DNA of 64,000 nucleotides from NCBI RefSeq assembly GCF_009696675.1, contig NZ_VULN01000001.1, forward strand, positions 214,409 to 278,408, given 5' to 3'. How positions within the stretch are numbered: the stretch's first letter is position 1; the number at the start of each line of letters is the position of its first letter. This stretch comes from Acidaminococcus fermentans (GTDB lineage: Bacteria > Bacillota > Negativicutes > Acidaminococcales > Acidaminococcaceae). Below the pieces are notes generated by a model that saw only the letters and a program-made list of their open reading frames with translations, was not told where the DNA came from and did no database searches. Positions 32,465-42,787 of this stretch are shown here, piece by piece. The position numbers and the translations under genes are program-made.

Positions 32465-33664
32465 TTATATCCTCTCCCGGATGGCTTCCAGGAATTCTTC
32501 GCTGTTGACCTTCTTTTTATCCGGCAGGGTGGATACAGCTACCAGATCCCCGGTCATGATCCCTTCTTCAAGGGTCTGGATGGTGGCTTTTTCCAGCCGG
32601 TCGGCAAAATCCACCAGGTCCGGCAGCTGGTCCATCTGGCCCCGTTTCCGCAGGGCCCCGGTCCAGGCAAACAGGGTGGCCACCGGGTTGGTGGAGGTCT
32701 TTTCCCCTTTCAGGTACCGGTAATAGTGGCGCTGTACCGTGCCGTGGGCCGCTTCGTATTCATAGCAGCCGTCCGGGGACACCAGCACGGAAGTCATCAT
32801 GGCCAGGCTCCCGAAGGCGGTGGCCATCATGTCGCTCATCACGTCCCCGTCGTAGTTCTTGCAGGCCCAGATCATGCCCCCTTTGGACCGGACCACCCGG
32901 GCCACCACGTCGTCGATGAGGGTGTAGAAATATTCGATGCCGGCGGCTTCGAACTTTTCCTTGTATTCCCGGTCGTAGATATCCTGGAAAATATCCTTGA
33001 ACCGGTGGTCATAGATCTTGGACACCGTGTCTTTGGTGGCAAACCACAGGTCTTCCTTCTGTTCCAGGGCATAGTTGAAGCAGGACCGGGCAAAATTGCT
33101 GATGGACTTGTCCGTATTGTAGACTCCCTGGACGATCCCGGCATCCGGGAAATCCATAATGGTCCGGCGGGTCACCTTCCCGTCCGCTCCGGTAACCACC
33201 AGTTCCGCCTTGGCCGGGCCCTCCACCCGGATTTCCGTGTTCTTGTAAATGTCCCCGTAGGCGTGCCGGGCAATGGTAATGGGCTTTTCCCAGGTAGGGA
33301 TCAGAGGCCGGATGCCCTTCACCATAATGGGCTTCCGGAACACCGTCCCGTCCAAAATGGCCCGGATGGTGCCGTTGGGGCTGGCCCACATCTTTTTCAA
33401 GCCATATTCCTTTACCCGGGCTGCGTTGGCCGTAATGGTGGCGCATTTCACCGCCACCCCGTACTTTTTCGTTGCCAGGGCTGAATCGATGGTCACCTGG
33501 TCATCTGTATCATCCCGGTGCTTCATGCCCAGGTCGTAATATTCCGTTTTCAGGTCCACATAAGGAAGGATCAGGATATCCTTGATCATCTTCCAAAGGA
33601 TCCGGGTCATTTCATCCCCGTCCATTTCCACCAGAGGGGTGGTCATCTTGATTTTATCCGCCAT
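32465..33664 (-). CDS. icd: NADP-dependent isocitrate dehydrogenase, eukaryotic-like type
   Basis: The 399-residue protein ([20 protein letters not shown]) belongs to the homodimeric NADP-IDH subfamily best known from eukaryotes. Landmarks are [20 protein letters not shown] with the substrate Ser and Arg, [20 protein letters not shown] with metal-binding aspartates, and [14 protein letters not shown] and [12 protein letters not shown] at the NADP site. It makes 2-oxoglutarate, the precursor of glutamate and so of the arginine pathway at 40-46 kb. The ATG at 33664 is preferred, with GGAGAA upstream; an extended -10 TGGTATGAT lies at 33712-33720. No other citrate-cycle gene is nearby. Confidence 0.95.
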   Translation of the reverse strand: MADKIKMTTPLVEMDGDEMTRILWKMIKDILILPYVDLKTEYYDLGMKHRDDTDDQVTIDSALATKKYGVAVKCATITANAARVKEYGLKKMWASPNGTIRAILDGTVFRKPIMVKGIRPLIPTWEKPITIARHAYGDIYKNTEIRVEGPAKAELVVTGADGKVTRRTIMDFPDAGIVQGVYNTDKSISNFARSCFNYALEQKEDLWFATKDTVSKIYDHRFKDIFQDIYDREYKEKFEAAGIEYFYTLIDDVVARVVRSKGGMIWACKNYDGDVMSDMMATAFGSLAMMTSVLVSPDGCYEYEAAHGTVQRHYYRYLKGEKTSTNPVATLFAWTGALRKRGQMDQLPDLVDFADRLEKATIQTLEEGIMTGDLVAVSTLPDKKKVNSEEFLEAIRERI

Positions 33665-33809
33665 ATCATATTCTCCTTTCCCAAACAAAGACAGCACTAT
33701 GTACTGTATGTATCATACCACAGATGGGATAAAGGGAAAAATACGAAAAAACGGGGTACGGTATAGGATATATTGATGGGTAGGTGGGTAGGTGGTATTG
33801 ACCATTGAC

Positions 33810-33845
33810 AAAAAAGGTGCTGCACGCTTTTTGTGCAGCACCTTT
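33810..33845 (-). terminator. Terminator after ppaC
   Basis: AAAGGTGCTGCAC and GTGCAGCACCTTT with T-runs, directly downstream of ppaC. Confidence 0.85.
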
Positions 33846-33851
33846 ACGCTC

Positions 33852-34781
33852 TTACCCCTTAAACGCGTCGGTCAGAGGCGGTACGATCTGTTTCTTCCGG
33901 GACAGCACCTTGGGCAGGTGGTAATGGCCGTCGGCTTCAGCCTTCCCGAAGGCCTTGTCCAGGATGTCCTTGTTCTTGCCGGCCCACAGCAGCTCGGTGA
34001 CTTCATCCATAATGTCGGTGACCATCAGCAGGGTGGTGTCCGCTTCTCCTCCGTCCACCATGGCCTGGAGGGCTTTCTGGAGTTCCGGCCATTTGGCTTT
34101 GGCAGCTTCCCCGTTCATCACGTTCACCTGGGCCACAGTGACTTTCCCCTGAGGGAAGTCGAATTCCTTCATGTCCCCATGGCAGATTTCTTCCGCACTC
34201 ATGGAGTTGATGGCGGAACCGGCCTGGAGCATTTCCAGGGCATAGGCCTGGGGATCAGCGATTTCCGCGATCTTGGCCAGGGCACCGGCAGCTTCCTTGT
34301 CCTTTTCCGTGGTGGTGGGAGACTTGAAGTACAGGGTGTCGGAACTGATGGCGGAGAACAGCAGCCCGGCGATTTCCTTGGGCAGGGTCAGACCGTTTTC
34401 CACAGCCACATTGTACAGGATGGTGGCAGTGCACCCTACCGGCTGCATCCGGACGAACAGGGGATTGGCGGTGACGATGCCCCCCAGACGGTGATGGTCG
34501 ATGATTTCCAGCAGGTTGGCCTTGTCCAGCCCGTCCACAGCCTGGCTCATTTCATTGTGGTCCACCAGGATGATTTTCTGCCCTTCGTCCACCTTTTCCA
34601 CCAGTTCCGGAGCCGCCACTTTCCAGTGGTCCAGCACAAACTGGGTTTCCGGGTTCACCTTCCCGGCCCGGCAGGCGGTGACCTTTTCCCCCAGCTGGGT
34701 CTTGATCCAGGTGTAGCTCAGGGCAGAGCAAATGGAGTCCGTATCCGGGTTCTTATGCCCGGTGATGATGATGTTTTCCAT
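33852..34781 (-). CDS. ppaC: Manganese-dependent inorganic pyrophosphatase (family II)
   Basis: The 309-residue DHH-family enzyme has all the metal motifs: MENIIITGHKNPDTDSICSA, IILVDHNE, IIDHHRLGG and SDTLYFKSPT, and the C-terminal substrate loop SRKKQIVPPL. It hydrolyses pyrophosphate from biosynthesis in the cytosol. The ATG at 34781 is supported by GGAGATG; longer frames run into the upstream hairpin. A TATAAT on the minus strand lies just upstream. Confidence 0.97.
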   Translation of the reverse strand: MENIIITGHKNPDTDSICSALSYTWIKTQLGEKVTACRAGKVNPETQFVLDHWKVAAPELVEKVDEGQKIILVDHNEMSQAVDGLDKANLLEIIDHHRLGGIVTANPLFVRMQPVGCTATILYNVAVENGLTLPKEIAGLLFSAISSDTLYFKSPTTTEKDKEAAGALAKIAEIADPQAYALEMLQAGSAINSMSAEEICHGDMKEFDFPQGKVTVAQVNVMNGEAAKAKWPELQKALQAMVDGGEADTTLLMVTDIMDEVTELLWAGKNKDILDKAFGKAEADGHYHLPKVLSRKKQIVPPLTDAFKG

Positions 34782-34878
34782 AAAAGCATCTCCTTGTATA
34801 TTACTGTCAATCAATTTATTATAGCACAGTTTTGAAAGCCCATGGAAGCCAAACCCCATGGGCTTTTGGCATTGAACG

Positions 34879-35189
34879 AAAACGCAGCCCAAGGGCTGCT
34901 AACCCACCACCATTGCGCAGGCGCAACGGTCCCCAGCTGCGGCATAAGCGACCTCGCTATCCGCTAAAGCGGATGCTCCCTGCTTACGCCCTTGAAAAGG
35001 GCGGATAGTGGCACACAGGCCATGCTCTGGTGCCGCCTAGGCAATGGGCCCGAGCCCCCAGCGGCTATCCACCATACACATGGGAGCAGACTGTATAACT
35101 GTCGAGGCCCCAGCAGATATCCGCCCTTTACAAGGGCGGGGGACCAGCCGTCAGGCTGGTGGTGGATTAGCAGCGCCAGCTGCGTTTCC
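34879..35189. repeat. Family A inverted-module repeat, copy A5 (rearranged)
   Basis: Left module starts AACGCAGCCC and GCTAACCCACCACC. Its CCGCCCTT hairpin is interrupted by a segment with CATAAGCGACCTCGCTATCC and GCTAAAGCGGATG, also present inverted in copy A7. The right module, ending GCTGCGTTTCC, is standard except for one change in GGTGGATTAGC. No gene is seen in the gap between ppaC and the FAD enzyme gene. Confidence 0.85.
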
Positions 35190-35228
35190 CTTCACAGGAA
35201 CCCGCAAGCCGGGTTCCTTCCAATGGTT

Positions 35229-36863
35229 TCAACCTTCAGCCTTCTGACTCCCGACGGGTACCCCGAACCTCCCCATCAGCCTTCTGGCCTGATGGTACCC
35301 GTCCATGGCGGCGCTCATGATGCCGCCGGCGTAGCCGGCCCCTTCTCCGGTGGGGTACAGCCCCCGGCAGTTCACCGACTGGCCGTCCTCTCCCCGGAGG
35401 ATCCGCACCGGAGCCGAAGTCCGGGTCTCCACCCCGATCATCAGCCCCTGGGTGCTGAACCCGGGCAGCTTCCGTTCAAAATCCCGCAGCCCATGTTCCA
35501 GGGATTCCGTCACAAAGTCCGGCAAAATCTTCCGCAGGTCCGCCGGCACAAGGCCCGGCCGGTAGCTGGGACGGAACTTCACCTTCAGGTCCGGAGCAGT
35601 CCGTTCCAGGAAGCTCCGGCTGGTCTGGGCCGGGGCCCGGTAATCCCGGCTCACCTTCCAGGCCAGGTGTTCGTACTTCCGCTGGAATTCCATGCCTCCC
35701 AAAGGACCGGCCGGGAAATCCCCCGGGTCCACGCTGACCACCAGGGCGCTGTTGGCCAGTCCCGTATCCCGTTTGAAGGGGCTCATGCCGTTTACCACCA
35801 GTCCCCCCTGTTCCGAAGCAGAGGCCACCACCTGGCCCCCCGGGCACATGCAGAAGGAATACACCGCCCGGCCCGTTTCCTTGTCATGGAAGATCAGGGC
35901 ATAATCCGCCGCCCCCAGCTGGGGATGATTGGCAAACTTCCCGTACTGGGCCCGGTTGATGAGAGCCTGTTCGTGCTCGATCCGCACCCCCACTGCAAAG
36001 GCCTTGGCCTCCAGATGCACGGACCGTTTCAGCAGGGTTTCATAGGTGTCACGGGCACTGTGGCCGCAGGCCAGGATCACCCCGTTGGTGTCCACCCATT
36101 CTTTCCCGTTCAGTTCCACCGCCGTAAGGCCCTGTTCCGGATCCACCCGGAAGTCCGTCACCTGGGTCTCATACCGGATCTGGCCCCCGGCCTTTTTGAT
36201 CCGGCTGATAAGCCCGGTGACCATAAGCCGCAGCTTGTCCGTGCCCACGTGGGGCTTCTGTTCCGTCAGGATCTCTTTGGGCGCCCCGGCTTCCACAAAA
36301 GTCCGGAGCAGGTGGCCCATAATGGGGTCGTTGACCCGGGTGGTCAGCTTCCCGTCAGAAAAGGTGCCGGCGCCTCCGGCGCCGAACTGCACATTGCTCA
36401 CCGGGTCCAGTTTCCCGGTCTTCCAGAACTGTTCCACGTCCTTCACCCGGTGGGACAGGTCCCTGCCCCGTTCCACCACCAAAGGAGCGTACCCGTGCCG
36501 GGCCAGTTCCAGGGTTGCCACAAGGCCTGCCGGCCCCAGGCCGATCACCACCGGACGGCCCTGGAGCTTTTCGGTGCCGAACACCGCCGGAGGTTCCGGT
36601 TTTTCTTCCCACAGGGTCACCTGGGGATCCCGGAGGAGCTTCTGGAGCACCCCTGTGGGCACATCCACTGTGGCCTTCACATGGTATACCAGGCAGATAT
36701 TGCTTTTCCGCCGGGCATCCACGGCCTTCCGGACCACTTCCACCTGCCGGAGGGCTTTTTCCGGCAAATGGTATTTCTTCCCTACGATCTGCACCAGGGA
36801 ATGGCGGCTGTCCAGCCCCACCCGCAGGTTATTGATTCTGATTTCCGTCGGCTTTGCTGCCAT
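35229..36863 (-). CDS. FAD-dependent oxidoreductase of unknown substrate
   Basis: The 544-residue protein has an N-terminal domain of about 95 residues (IRINNLRVGLDSRHSLVQIV), then a FAD Rossmann site PVVIGLGPAGLVATLELARH, FGAGGAGTFSDGKLTTR, CMCPGGQVVASASEQGGLVV and the C-terminal GLYPTGEGAGYAGGIMSAAM. This is the conserved uncharacterised flavoprotein family often encoded beside glmM or cdaA-cdaR in Firmicutes. I chose ATG at 36863, which overlaps the end of cdaR by 35 bp. It is last in the cdaA operon. No redox partner is visible. Confidence 0.88.
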   Translation of the reverse strand: MAAKPTEIRINNLRVGLDSRHSLVQIVGKKYHLPEKALRQVEVVRKAVDARRKSNICLVYHVKATVDVPTGVLQKLLRDPQVTLWEEKPEPPAVFGTEKLQGRPVVIGLGPAGLVATLELARHGYAPLVVERGRDLSHRVKDVEQFWKTGKLDPVSNVQFGAGGAGTFSDGKLTTRVNDPIMGHLLRTFVEAGAPKEILTEQKPHVGTDKLRLMVTGLISRIKKAGGQIRYETQVTDFRVDPEQGLTAVELNGKEWVDTNGVILACGHSARDTYETLLKRSVHLEAKAFAVGVRIEHEQALINRAQYGKFANHPQLGAADYALIFHDKETGRAVYSFCMCPGGQVVASASEQGGLVVNGMSPFKRDTGLANSALVVSVDPGDFPAGPLGGMEFQRKYEHLAWKVSRDYRAPAQTSRSFLERTAPDLKVKFRPSYRPGLVPADLRKILPDFVTESLEHGLRDFERKLPGFSTQGLMIGVETRTSAPVRILRGEDGQSVNCRGLYPTGEGAGYAGGIMSAAMDGYHQARRLMGRFGVPVGSQKAEG

Positions 36864-37800
36864 CCTGCTTTTCCGTTCCTTTCTGCAAGGTAATTTCCAC
36901 AATGACGCTGTGCTGGTCCGCCAGCACCTGATCCGGGATCTGGAGAGGCATCTTCAGTTCCACATCACTGGTCACATTGTTGAGGACAATGGGGGCGGTA
37001 AGGATTTCCCGGATGCCTCCCAGCACCTTGGGTTCCGCCGTAAGCCGCACACTGTCCGGAGTGATCTTCACGCTCTTTAAGGTGACCCCTTCCGGCAGCT
37101 GTCCGGACATGTTGGCCTTCACCGGGAAGTCGTTGGTCCCCAGCTGGCGCACAATGGTCACGGTGGTCTTGATCTTCCCGGGCACCACCTTCACGTCATA
37201 CATTTCCCGTCCGGTCCGGTCCACTGCCACCGCTGTGGCATCTGTGGAGAAGTTCCGGTCGTGATGGCTGATATCCACCATCACCAGTACCTTGTCCACC
37301 TGGGAGATCCGGGCACTGGCCCCTTTGATAATCACCTGGGTGGGAGACAGATCCATCTGGCTTACGGTGACCCCGCTGTTGGGAACCCCTACGATCCGGG
37401 GTTCCAGGGTCATGGTCTTTTCCGCCAGGGAGTCCGTTTCCAGCTGGAGCAGGCTGGGGGTCACTTCCGCCACTTCCCCCATCCGGGTGGTGGCCTGGAC
37501 GTTGTAGGTGTTCCGTCCCTTGGGGGCGTCGGTAAAGTCGATGAAGGCCTTGACGTCCCCTTCCCGGAGTACGGCGATCTGGGACCGGGTGCCGCTGACC
37601 TTCACATTCACCGTTTCCGGCAGGTCCTTCACCACCATGTCTTCCGCCAGGTTCTGGGCCGTCAAAGGAACCTGGAAGGTCTTGGTGGTGATGGGGTTCT
37701 GTTCGTTCATCACATACACCCACAGGATGCAGGCACAGACCACGGACATGATCCGCACCAGCCAGGAATTCCGGTTGGGGGTCTGGTTATTTTTCACCAT
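36829..37800 (-). CDS. cdaR: CdaA regulator, YbbR-domain protein
   Basis: The 323-residue protein has one N-terminal transmembrane helix (SWLVRIMSVVCACILWVYVM) and then about three YbbR repeats, each with the pattern ending in a conserved Gly-x-Val strand. These sit outside the cytoplasmic membrane and modulate the diadenylate cyclase. ATG at 37800 (MVKNNQTPNRN) follows AAAGGAGG and overlaps the cdaA end by 14 bp, so translation is coupled. Confidence 0.93.
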   Translation of the reverse strand: MVKNNQTPNRNSWLVRIMSVVCACILWVYVMNEQNPITTKTFQVPLTAQNLAEDMVVKDLPETVNVKVSGTRSQIAVLREGDVKAFIDFTDAPKGRNTYNVQATTRMGEVAEVTPSLLQLETDSLAEKTMTLEPRIVGVPNSGVTVSQMDLSPTQVIIKGASARISQVDKVLVMVDISHHDRNFSTDATAVAVDRTGREMYDVKVVPGKIKTTVTIVRQLGTNDFPVKANMSGQLPEGVTLKSVKITPDSVRLTAEPKVLGGIREILTAPIVLNNVTSDVELKMPLQIPDQVLADQHSVIVEITLQKGTEKQDGSKADGNQNQ

Positions 37801-38656
37801 GGCCGCTGCCTCCTTTCTGGTCGTCGGACGGGGCATGTTTCTTCCCCAGTTTGGCCAGGATGGTATCCTTCCAGTTCAGCATAGGAGTCTTCATCACCGG
37901 CCGCAGCAGGTCCTTCACATCCCGGTGGGTCAGGTACCGCTGGAGGGCGCCCCCCCGGGCCAGGGAAATGGTCCCGGTTTCTTCGCTGACCACCAGGATC
38001 AGGGCATCGGTCTGTTCGGAAAGGCCGATGGCCGCCCGGTGCCGGGTCCCCAGTTCCTGGCTCAGGTTCCGGGCTTCCGTCAAAGGCAAAAGGCAGCTGG
38101 CCGCTGCGATCCGGTCTCCCCGGATGATCACCGCCCCGTCGTGGAGGGGGGTGTTGGGGATGAAGATGTTCTCGAACAGGGCCGTACTGATCAGCCCGTC
38201 AATGGGGATCCCGGTTTCGATGTAGTCATCCAGCCCGGTTTCCCGCTCGAACACCATAAGTGCCCCGATCTTGTTCCGGCTCAGGTCGTCGGCAGTGGTG
38301 GCCACCGCTTCCAGCATGTTCTCCACCTGCATTTCGTTGAGCACCGTACTCCGGCGGAACAGTTTCCCCCGGCCGATCTGCTCCAGGGCCCGGCGGAGTT
38401 CCGGCTGGAACACCACCGGCAGGGCGATCATCACCACGGTCATGAATTTTTCCAGGATCCAGTTGATCACATACAGATTCAGCCACTTGCTGATCAGCAT
38501 GATCGCCAGCAGCATCAACAGCCCTTTCACCAGGGACGCCGCCCGGGTGTTCTTCAGCATCTGGTACAGTTTATTGAGAAAAAACGCCACCACCAGGATG
38601 TCGATTACATCCAGCATGGTCACGGTGTGGATCAGGCCAATTACATGTCCTCCCAT
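37787..38656 (-). CDS. cdaA: Diadenylate cyclase
   Basis: The 289-residue membrane enzyme makes cyclic di-AMP from ATP. Three transmembrane helices occupy about residues 10-85. The DAC domain has PLHDGAVIIRG (DGA motif) and LGTRHRAAIGLSE (RHR motif). c-di-AMP restrains K+ uptake in Firmicutes, often through RCK proteins such as the TrkA encoded at 16 kb; that link is inference here. First gene of the cdaA-cdaR-FAD enzyme operon. Confidence 0.96.
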   Translation of the reverse strand: MGGHVIGLIHTVTMLDVIDILVVAFFLNKLYQMLKNTRAASLVKGLLMLLAIMLISKWLNLYVINWILEKFMTVVMIALPVVFQPELRRALEQIGRGKLFRRSTVLNEMQVENMLEAVATTADDLSRNKIGALMVFERETGLDDYIETGIPIDGLISTALFENIFIPNTPLHDGAVIIRGDRIAAASCLLPLTEARNLSQELGTRHRAAIGLSEQTDALILVVSEETGTISLARGGALQRYLTHRDVKDLLRPVMKTPMLNWKDTILAKLGKKHAPSDDQKGGSGHGEK

Positions 38657-38726
38657 ACTTCATCCTCCTTACCGTCAATTTCTCTATCTTCATGGGTACA
38701 GAAATCCACTTCAATATAATATTATA

Positions 38727-38755
38727 ATTATACGCTGAAGACGAAAAAATGACAA
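38727..38755 (-). promoter_or_regulatory. Promoter for the cdaA operon
   Basis: TTGTCA (38750-38755), 17-bp spacer, TATAAT (38727-38732). An extended -10 TGGTATACT for the divergent amidohydrolase gene lies at 38763-38771, so the two promoters are back to back. Confidence 0.75.
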
Positions 38756-38818
38756 TCATCCGTGGTATACTGAAGGAAAATCCCATTTTCACAATCTGCT
38801 GTAGAAAGGAATCTGCTT

Positions 38819-40075
38819 ATGAATATCCTTGCCCTGGCCCAGGCGGAATTTCCTGAAACCCTCCGCCTCCGCCGCCATTTCCATGAAAACCCGGAGCTCA
38901 GCTGCCGGGAAGTGAACACCATCGCTTTTTTGGAAGCCTACCTGAAGGACCTGGGGATCCCCACCATCAACGTCCCTGACGGAGGGCTCCTGGGAATCAT
39001 CGACAGCGGAAAGCCCGGAAAGACCCTTTTGATGCGGGCGGACACCGACGCTCTCCCCATTGCCGAAAGTCCGGAAAATCTGAAAGGTCCCAAAGTCTGC
39101 CTTTCCCAGGTGCCCGGGGTGTCCCATGCCTGCGGCCACGACGGCCATATGGCCATGCTGCTTACCGCCGCCCGGATCCTGGTTGCCCACAAGGAAGCCT
39201 TTGCCGGGAAAGTGGTGCTGTGCTTTGAACGGGGAGAAGAAGAAAGCGGGGACATCCAGAACCTGCTGCCCTATATTGTGAAGGAATCCGGCCTCACCAT
39301 CGACGGCTGCTACGCCACCCATGTGCGGTGGGACCTGCCGGCAGGGAAAGTGTCCATCACCCCCGGGGCGGTCATGGGAGGCGGCTGTTCCTTTGTGATC
39401 CGGCTGAAGGGGACCTTCGGCCACGGAGCCCGGCCGGACCTGGCCAACAATCCTATGGACTGCTTTGCCGCCCTGTACCAGCAGCTGAACGAATTCCGCC
39501 AGCGGAAGGTGGATCCCTTTGAATGCCTCACCTTCTCCCTGGGGTTCGTCCACAGCGGAGAAAAGTACAATGTGATCCCGGAAGACCTGACCTTCGGAGG
39601 CACCGCCCGGTTCTTCAACTACCAGAAGGCCGGGAAGCCCTTTGAGGACTTCCTGAAGAAGGCCTTGGCCGCCAACGCTGATATTTACGGCTGTGAAGGG
39701 GAAATCCTGCACATGCCCGAAGCCCTGTTCGAAGCCCGGAACAATACGGCTTGCGCCCAATTGGGCCGGAAGGCAGTGGCGGACGCCCTGGGACCGGATG
39801 CTCTTCAGGATCCCCAGCCCTGGATGGCCTCGGAATCCTTCGCCCTGTTCCTCCAGGAATATCCGGGAGTCCTGGCCTTCACCGGCATCGCCAACCCGGA
39901 AAAAGGCTGCGGGGCCAATCACCACACCCCGGAATTCGACATGGATGAAACCGGTCTCACCACTGGTGCCGCCATGGGAGTGGCCTACGCCCTGGCCTTT
40001 TTAAACACAGACTTCGACCCCCAGTTCACCCCCAACCCGGAACCCGTAGAGCGCCTGGCAAAACGGAATGTGTAA
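38819..40075 (+). CDS. M20-family amidohydrolase/peptidase
   Basis: The 418-residue enzyme has the M20D layout: RRHFHENPELSCREVNT, LMRADTDALPIAE with the metal Asp, SHACGHDGHMAMLLTAARIL, and the catalytic glutamate region FERGEEESGDIQNL with a metal Glu. A lid/dimerisation domain follows (VIRLKGTFGHGARPDL), then GANHHTPEFDMDE near the C-terminus. Such enzymes hydrolyse N-acyl amino acids, including hippurate, N-acetyl-diaminopimelate or acyl-aspartate; the substrate is not fixed. It starts at ATG 38819 after AAAGGAA. It converges on argH with a shared terminator. Confidence 0.88.
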   Translation: MNILALAQAEFPETLRLRRHFHENPELSCREVNTIAFLEAYLKDLGIPTINVPDGGLLGIIDSGKPGKTLLMRADTDALPIAESPENLKGPKVCLSQVPGVSHACGHDGHMAMLLTAARILVAHKEAFAGKVVLCFERGEEESGDIQNLLPYIVKESGLTIDGCYATHVRWDLPAGKVSITPGAVMGGGCSFVIRLKGTFGHGARPDLANNPMDCFAALYQQLNEFRQRKVDPFECLTFSLGFVHSGEKYNVIPEDLTFGGTARFFNYQKAGKPFEDFLKKALAANADIYGCEGEILHMPEALFEARNNTACAQLGRKAVADALGPDALQDPQPWMASESFALFLQEYPGVLAFTGIANPEKGCGANHHTPEFDMDETGLTTGAAMGVAYALAFLNTDFDPQFTPNPEPVERLAKRNV

Positions 40076-40111
40076 AGGGGTGCTGCACGCAATGTGCAGC
40101 ACCCCTTTTTT
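40074..40111. terminator. Bidirectional terminator, amidohydrolase / argH
   Basis: AAAGGGGTGCTGCAC-GCAAT-GTGCAGCACCCCTTT stem with T-runs. Confidence 0.85.
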
Positions 40112-40112
40112 C

Positions 40113-41531
40113 TTATATCCGTTCCTTCAATTCTTCCAGCACTTTCTTCTGCTCTTCCACCGCTTCTTTTCCCAGCTTCACCTGTTCGGCGTTGTTCTGG
40201 GGAGCAGGGCCGCCGTAGCTGGTCCGGGCTGCCACGCAGTTTTCCGGTTTCAGGCATTCCAAAAGGTCCGCCTCGAAGAGAGGACACATTTCCTTGTATT
40301 CTTCCAGTGTCAGCTGACCCAGCAGCTTGTGTTCGGCAATGGCCTTGGCCACGGCCTTCCCCACAACGGCATGGGCCTTCCGGAAGGGCATCCCCTTCCG
40401 CACCAGGTAGTCCGCCAGGTCCGTGGCGTTGGAATAGTCCTTGTGGACCGCTTCCGCCATCTTTTCCTCGTTGACCTTGGTGGTAAGGATCATGTCCCGG
40501 TACACCTGGAGGGAGAACTTCACCGTGTCGATGGCATCGAAGAACCCTTCCTTGTCTTCCTGGAGGTCCTTGTTGTAAGCCAGGGGCAGCCCTTTGAGGG
40601 TGGTCAGAAGGGCGGTCAAGTGGCCGTACACCCGGCCGGTCTTCCCCCGGACCAGTTCAGAGATGTCCGGATTCTTCTTCTGCGGCATCATGGAAGAACC
40701 AGTGGCAAAAGCGTCATCCAGCTCGATGAACCCGAATTCCGTGGAAGACCACAGGCACATTTCCTCACTGAGACGGGACAGATGCATCATGAGAAGGGAA
40801 GCAAAGCTGAGGAATTCCAGCACATAATCCCGGTCGCTCACCGCATCCATGCTGTTTCCGTACACCTGGGAGAAATGGAGTTCCTCCGCCACCTGGAACC
40901 GGTCGATGGGCAGGGTGGTCCCGGCCACCGCACCGGCCCCCAGGGGCATCATGTCCGCCCCGTCCCACACTCCCTGGAGTCGGCGGAAATCCCGGCGGAG
41001 CATGTTGAAGTAGGCCAGCATGTGATGGGCAAAGGTAATGGGCTGAGCCCGCTGGAGATGGGTATACCCGGGCATCAGGGCCTTCAGGTGCTTTTCCGCC
41101 ATGGTCAGCAGGGCTTCCTCAAAGGCGATCAAAAGCTCCATGATCTCGGTGACTTCCCGTTTCATGTACATGTGCATGTCCAGAGCCACCTGGTCGTTCC
41201 GGCTCCGGGCCGTATGGAGCCGGGCCCCGGCGTCCCCGATCTTTTCCGTCAGGGCCGCCTCGATGTTCATGTGGATGTCTTCCAGCTCCGTGCTGAAGTT
41301 GAATTTCCCGGCCTGGATCTCCCCCAGGATCTCCTTCAGCCCTTTTTCAATGGCTGCGGCGTCTTCCTGGCTGATGATCCCCACCTTGGCCAGCATGTGG
41401 GCATGGGCGATGCTCCCCCGGATGTCCTCATGGTACAGCCGTTTGTCGTAATCGATGGAGGCGTTGAAGGCATCCACCAGGGCGTTGGTGTCCTTGCTGA
41501 ACCGGCCTCCCCACAGTTTCGTCTTGCTCAT
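40113..41531 (-). CDS. argH: Argininosuccinate lyase
   Basis: The 472-residue enzyme splits argininosuccinate into arginine and fumarate. It has [20 protein letters not shown] at the N-terminus, [31 protein letters not shown] and the signature loop [16 protein letters not shown] with the catalytic Ser. Its ATG shares a base with the argG stop (TAATG). Last gene of the arginine operon. Confidence 0.97.
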   Translation of the reverse strand: MSKTKLWGGRFSKDTNALVDAFNASIDYDKRLYHEDIRGSIAHAHMLAKVGIISQEDAAAIEKGLKEILGEIQAGKFNFSTELEDIHMNIEAALTEKIGDAGARLHTARSRNDQVALDMHMYMKREVTEIMELLIAFEEALLTMAEKHLKALMPGYTHLQRAQPITFAHHMLAYFNMLRRDFRRLQGVWDGADMMPLGAGAVAGTTLPIDRFQVAEELHFSQVYGNSMDAVSDRDYVLEFLSFASLLMMHLSRLSEEMCLWSSTEFGFIELDDAFATGSSMMPQKKNPDISELVRGKTGRVYGHLTALLTTLKGLPLAYNKDLQEDKEGFFDAIDTVKFSLQVYRDMILTTKVNEEKMAEAVHKDYSNATDLADYLVRKGMPFRKAHAVVGKAVAKAIAEHKLLGQLTLEEYKEMCPLFEADLLECLKPENCVAARTSYGGPAPQNNAEQVKLGKEAVEEQKKVLEELKERI

Positions 41532-42751
41532 TATTTCAGTTTCCCCTGTTTCATGAGGGCTCTTACCGTAAGAGGCAGCCCGAACAGGTTGATGAAGCCT
41601 TGGGCATCAGCCTGGTTGTACACTTCGTCTTCCCCGAAGGTGACGTATTCCTTGCTGTACAGGGAATAGGGGCTGGTGGTGCCGGCGGAGATGATGTTGC
41701 CTTTGTACAGCTTCATCTTCACGGTACCGGTGACGGTCTTCTGGGTTTCATCCACAAAGGCCTGGAGGGCTTCCCGCAGAGGAGAGAACCACATGCCGTC
41801 GTAAACCAGTTCCGCATACCGGATGCCGATCTGTTCCTTGTAGTTGTAGGTGGCCCGGTCCAGACACAGGTTTTCCAGTTCGTTGTGGGCGTAGTAGATG
41901 ATGGTGCCGCCAGGAGTTTCGTAAACCCCACGGTCCTTCATGCCCACCAGCCGGTTTTCCACCATGTCGGCAATGCCGATGCCGTTCCGTTTGCCGATTT
42001 CATTCAGGGTTTCCATCATTTCCACCGGTTCCATCTTCTTGCCGTTGACGGCCACAGGAACCCCCTGTTCAAAGTCCAGGGTCAGGTATTCATCCTTGTC
42101 CGGAGCGGCTTCCGGAGTCTGGCTCATGATATAGATTTCAGATTTGGGTTCGTTGGAGGGATCTTCCAGGTCGCTGCCTTCGTGGGACAGGTGCCAGATG
42201 TTCCGGTCCATGCTGTAGTCTTTTTTCTTGGTCACAGGAACCGGGATATTGTGGGCGGCAGCGTAGTCGATGGCGTCATCCCGGGATTTGATCTGCCATT
42301 CTCTCCAGGGAGCGATGACTTTCAGCTGGGGAGCCAGGGCCTTGATGCCCAGTTCGAACCGGACCTGGTCGTTGCCCTTGCCGGTAGCCCCGTGGGCAAT
42401 GGCGTCCGCCCCTTCCTTCAGGGCGATGTCCACCAGATATTTGGCGATGATGGGCCGTGCAATGGAGGTGCCCAGCAGGTATTTCTTTTCATAGACGGCA
42501 CCGGACTTCACCATGGGCCAGGCGTATTCTCTCAGGAATTCATCCCGCAGGTCCAGGATATAGGCCTTGCTGGCACCGGATTTAATGGCTTTGTCATGGA
42601 CGGGAGCCACTTCTTCCCCCTGCCCGATGTCTGCAGTCACCGTGATCACTTCACAGTTGTTGTAGTTTTCCTTCAGCCAGGGAATGATGCAGGAAGTATC
42701 CAGACCGCCGGAATAGGCCAGGACCACTTTTTTGATGTCTTTTCTATCCAT
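41531..42751 (-). CDS. argG: Argininosuccinate synthase
   Basis: The 406-residue enzyme joins citrulline and aspartate at the cost of ATP. The N-type ATP pyrophosphatase loop is [15 protein letters not shown], followed by [21 protein letters not shown] and the tetramer segment [20 protein letters not shown]. 36 bp after argF in the arg operon. Confidence 0.97.
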   Translation of the reverse strand: MDRKDIKKVVLAYSGGLDTSCIIPWLKENYNNCEVITVTADIGQGEEVAPVHDKAIKSGASKAYILDLRDEFLREYAWPMVKSGAVYEKKYLLGTSIARPIIAKYLVDIALKEGADAIAHGATGKGNDQVRFELGIKALAPQLKVIAPWREWQIKSRDDAIDYAAAHNIPVPVTKKKDYSMDRNIWHLSHEGSDLEDPSNEPKSEIYIMSQTPEAAPDKDEYLTLDFEQGVPVAVNGKKMEPVEMMETLNEIGKRNGIGIADMVENRLVGMKDRGVYETPGGTIIYYAHNELENLCLDRATYNYKEQIGIRYAELVYDGMWFSPLREALQAFVDETQKTVTGTVKMKLYKGNIISAGTTSPYSLYSKEYVTFGEDEVYNQADAQGFINLFGLPLTVRALMKQGKLK

Positions 42752-42787
42752 TGTACGTCTCTCCTTTATTCGTTCTATCCTTCTATT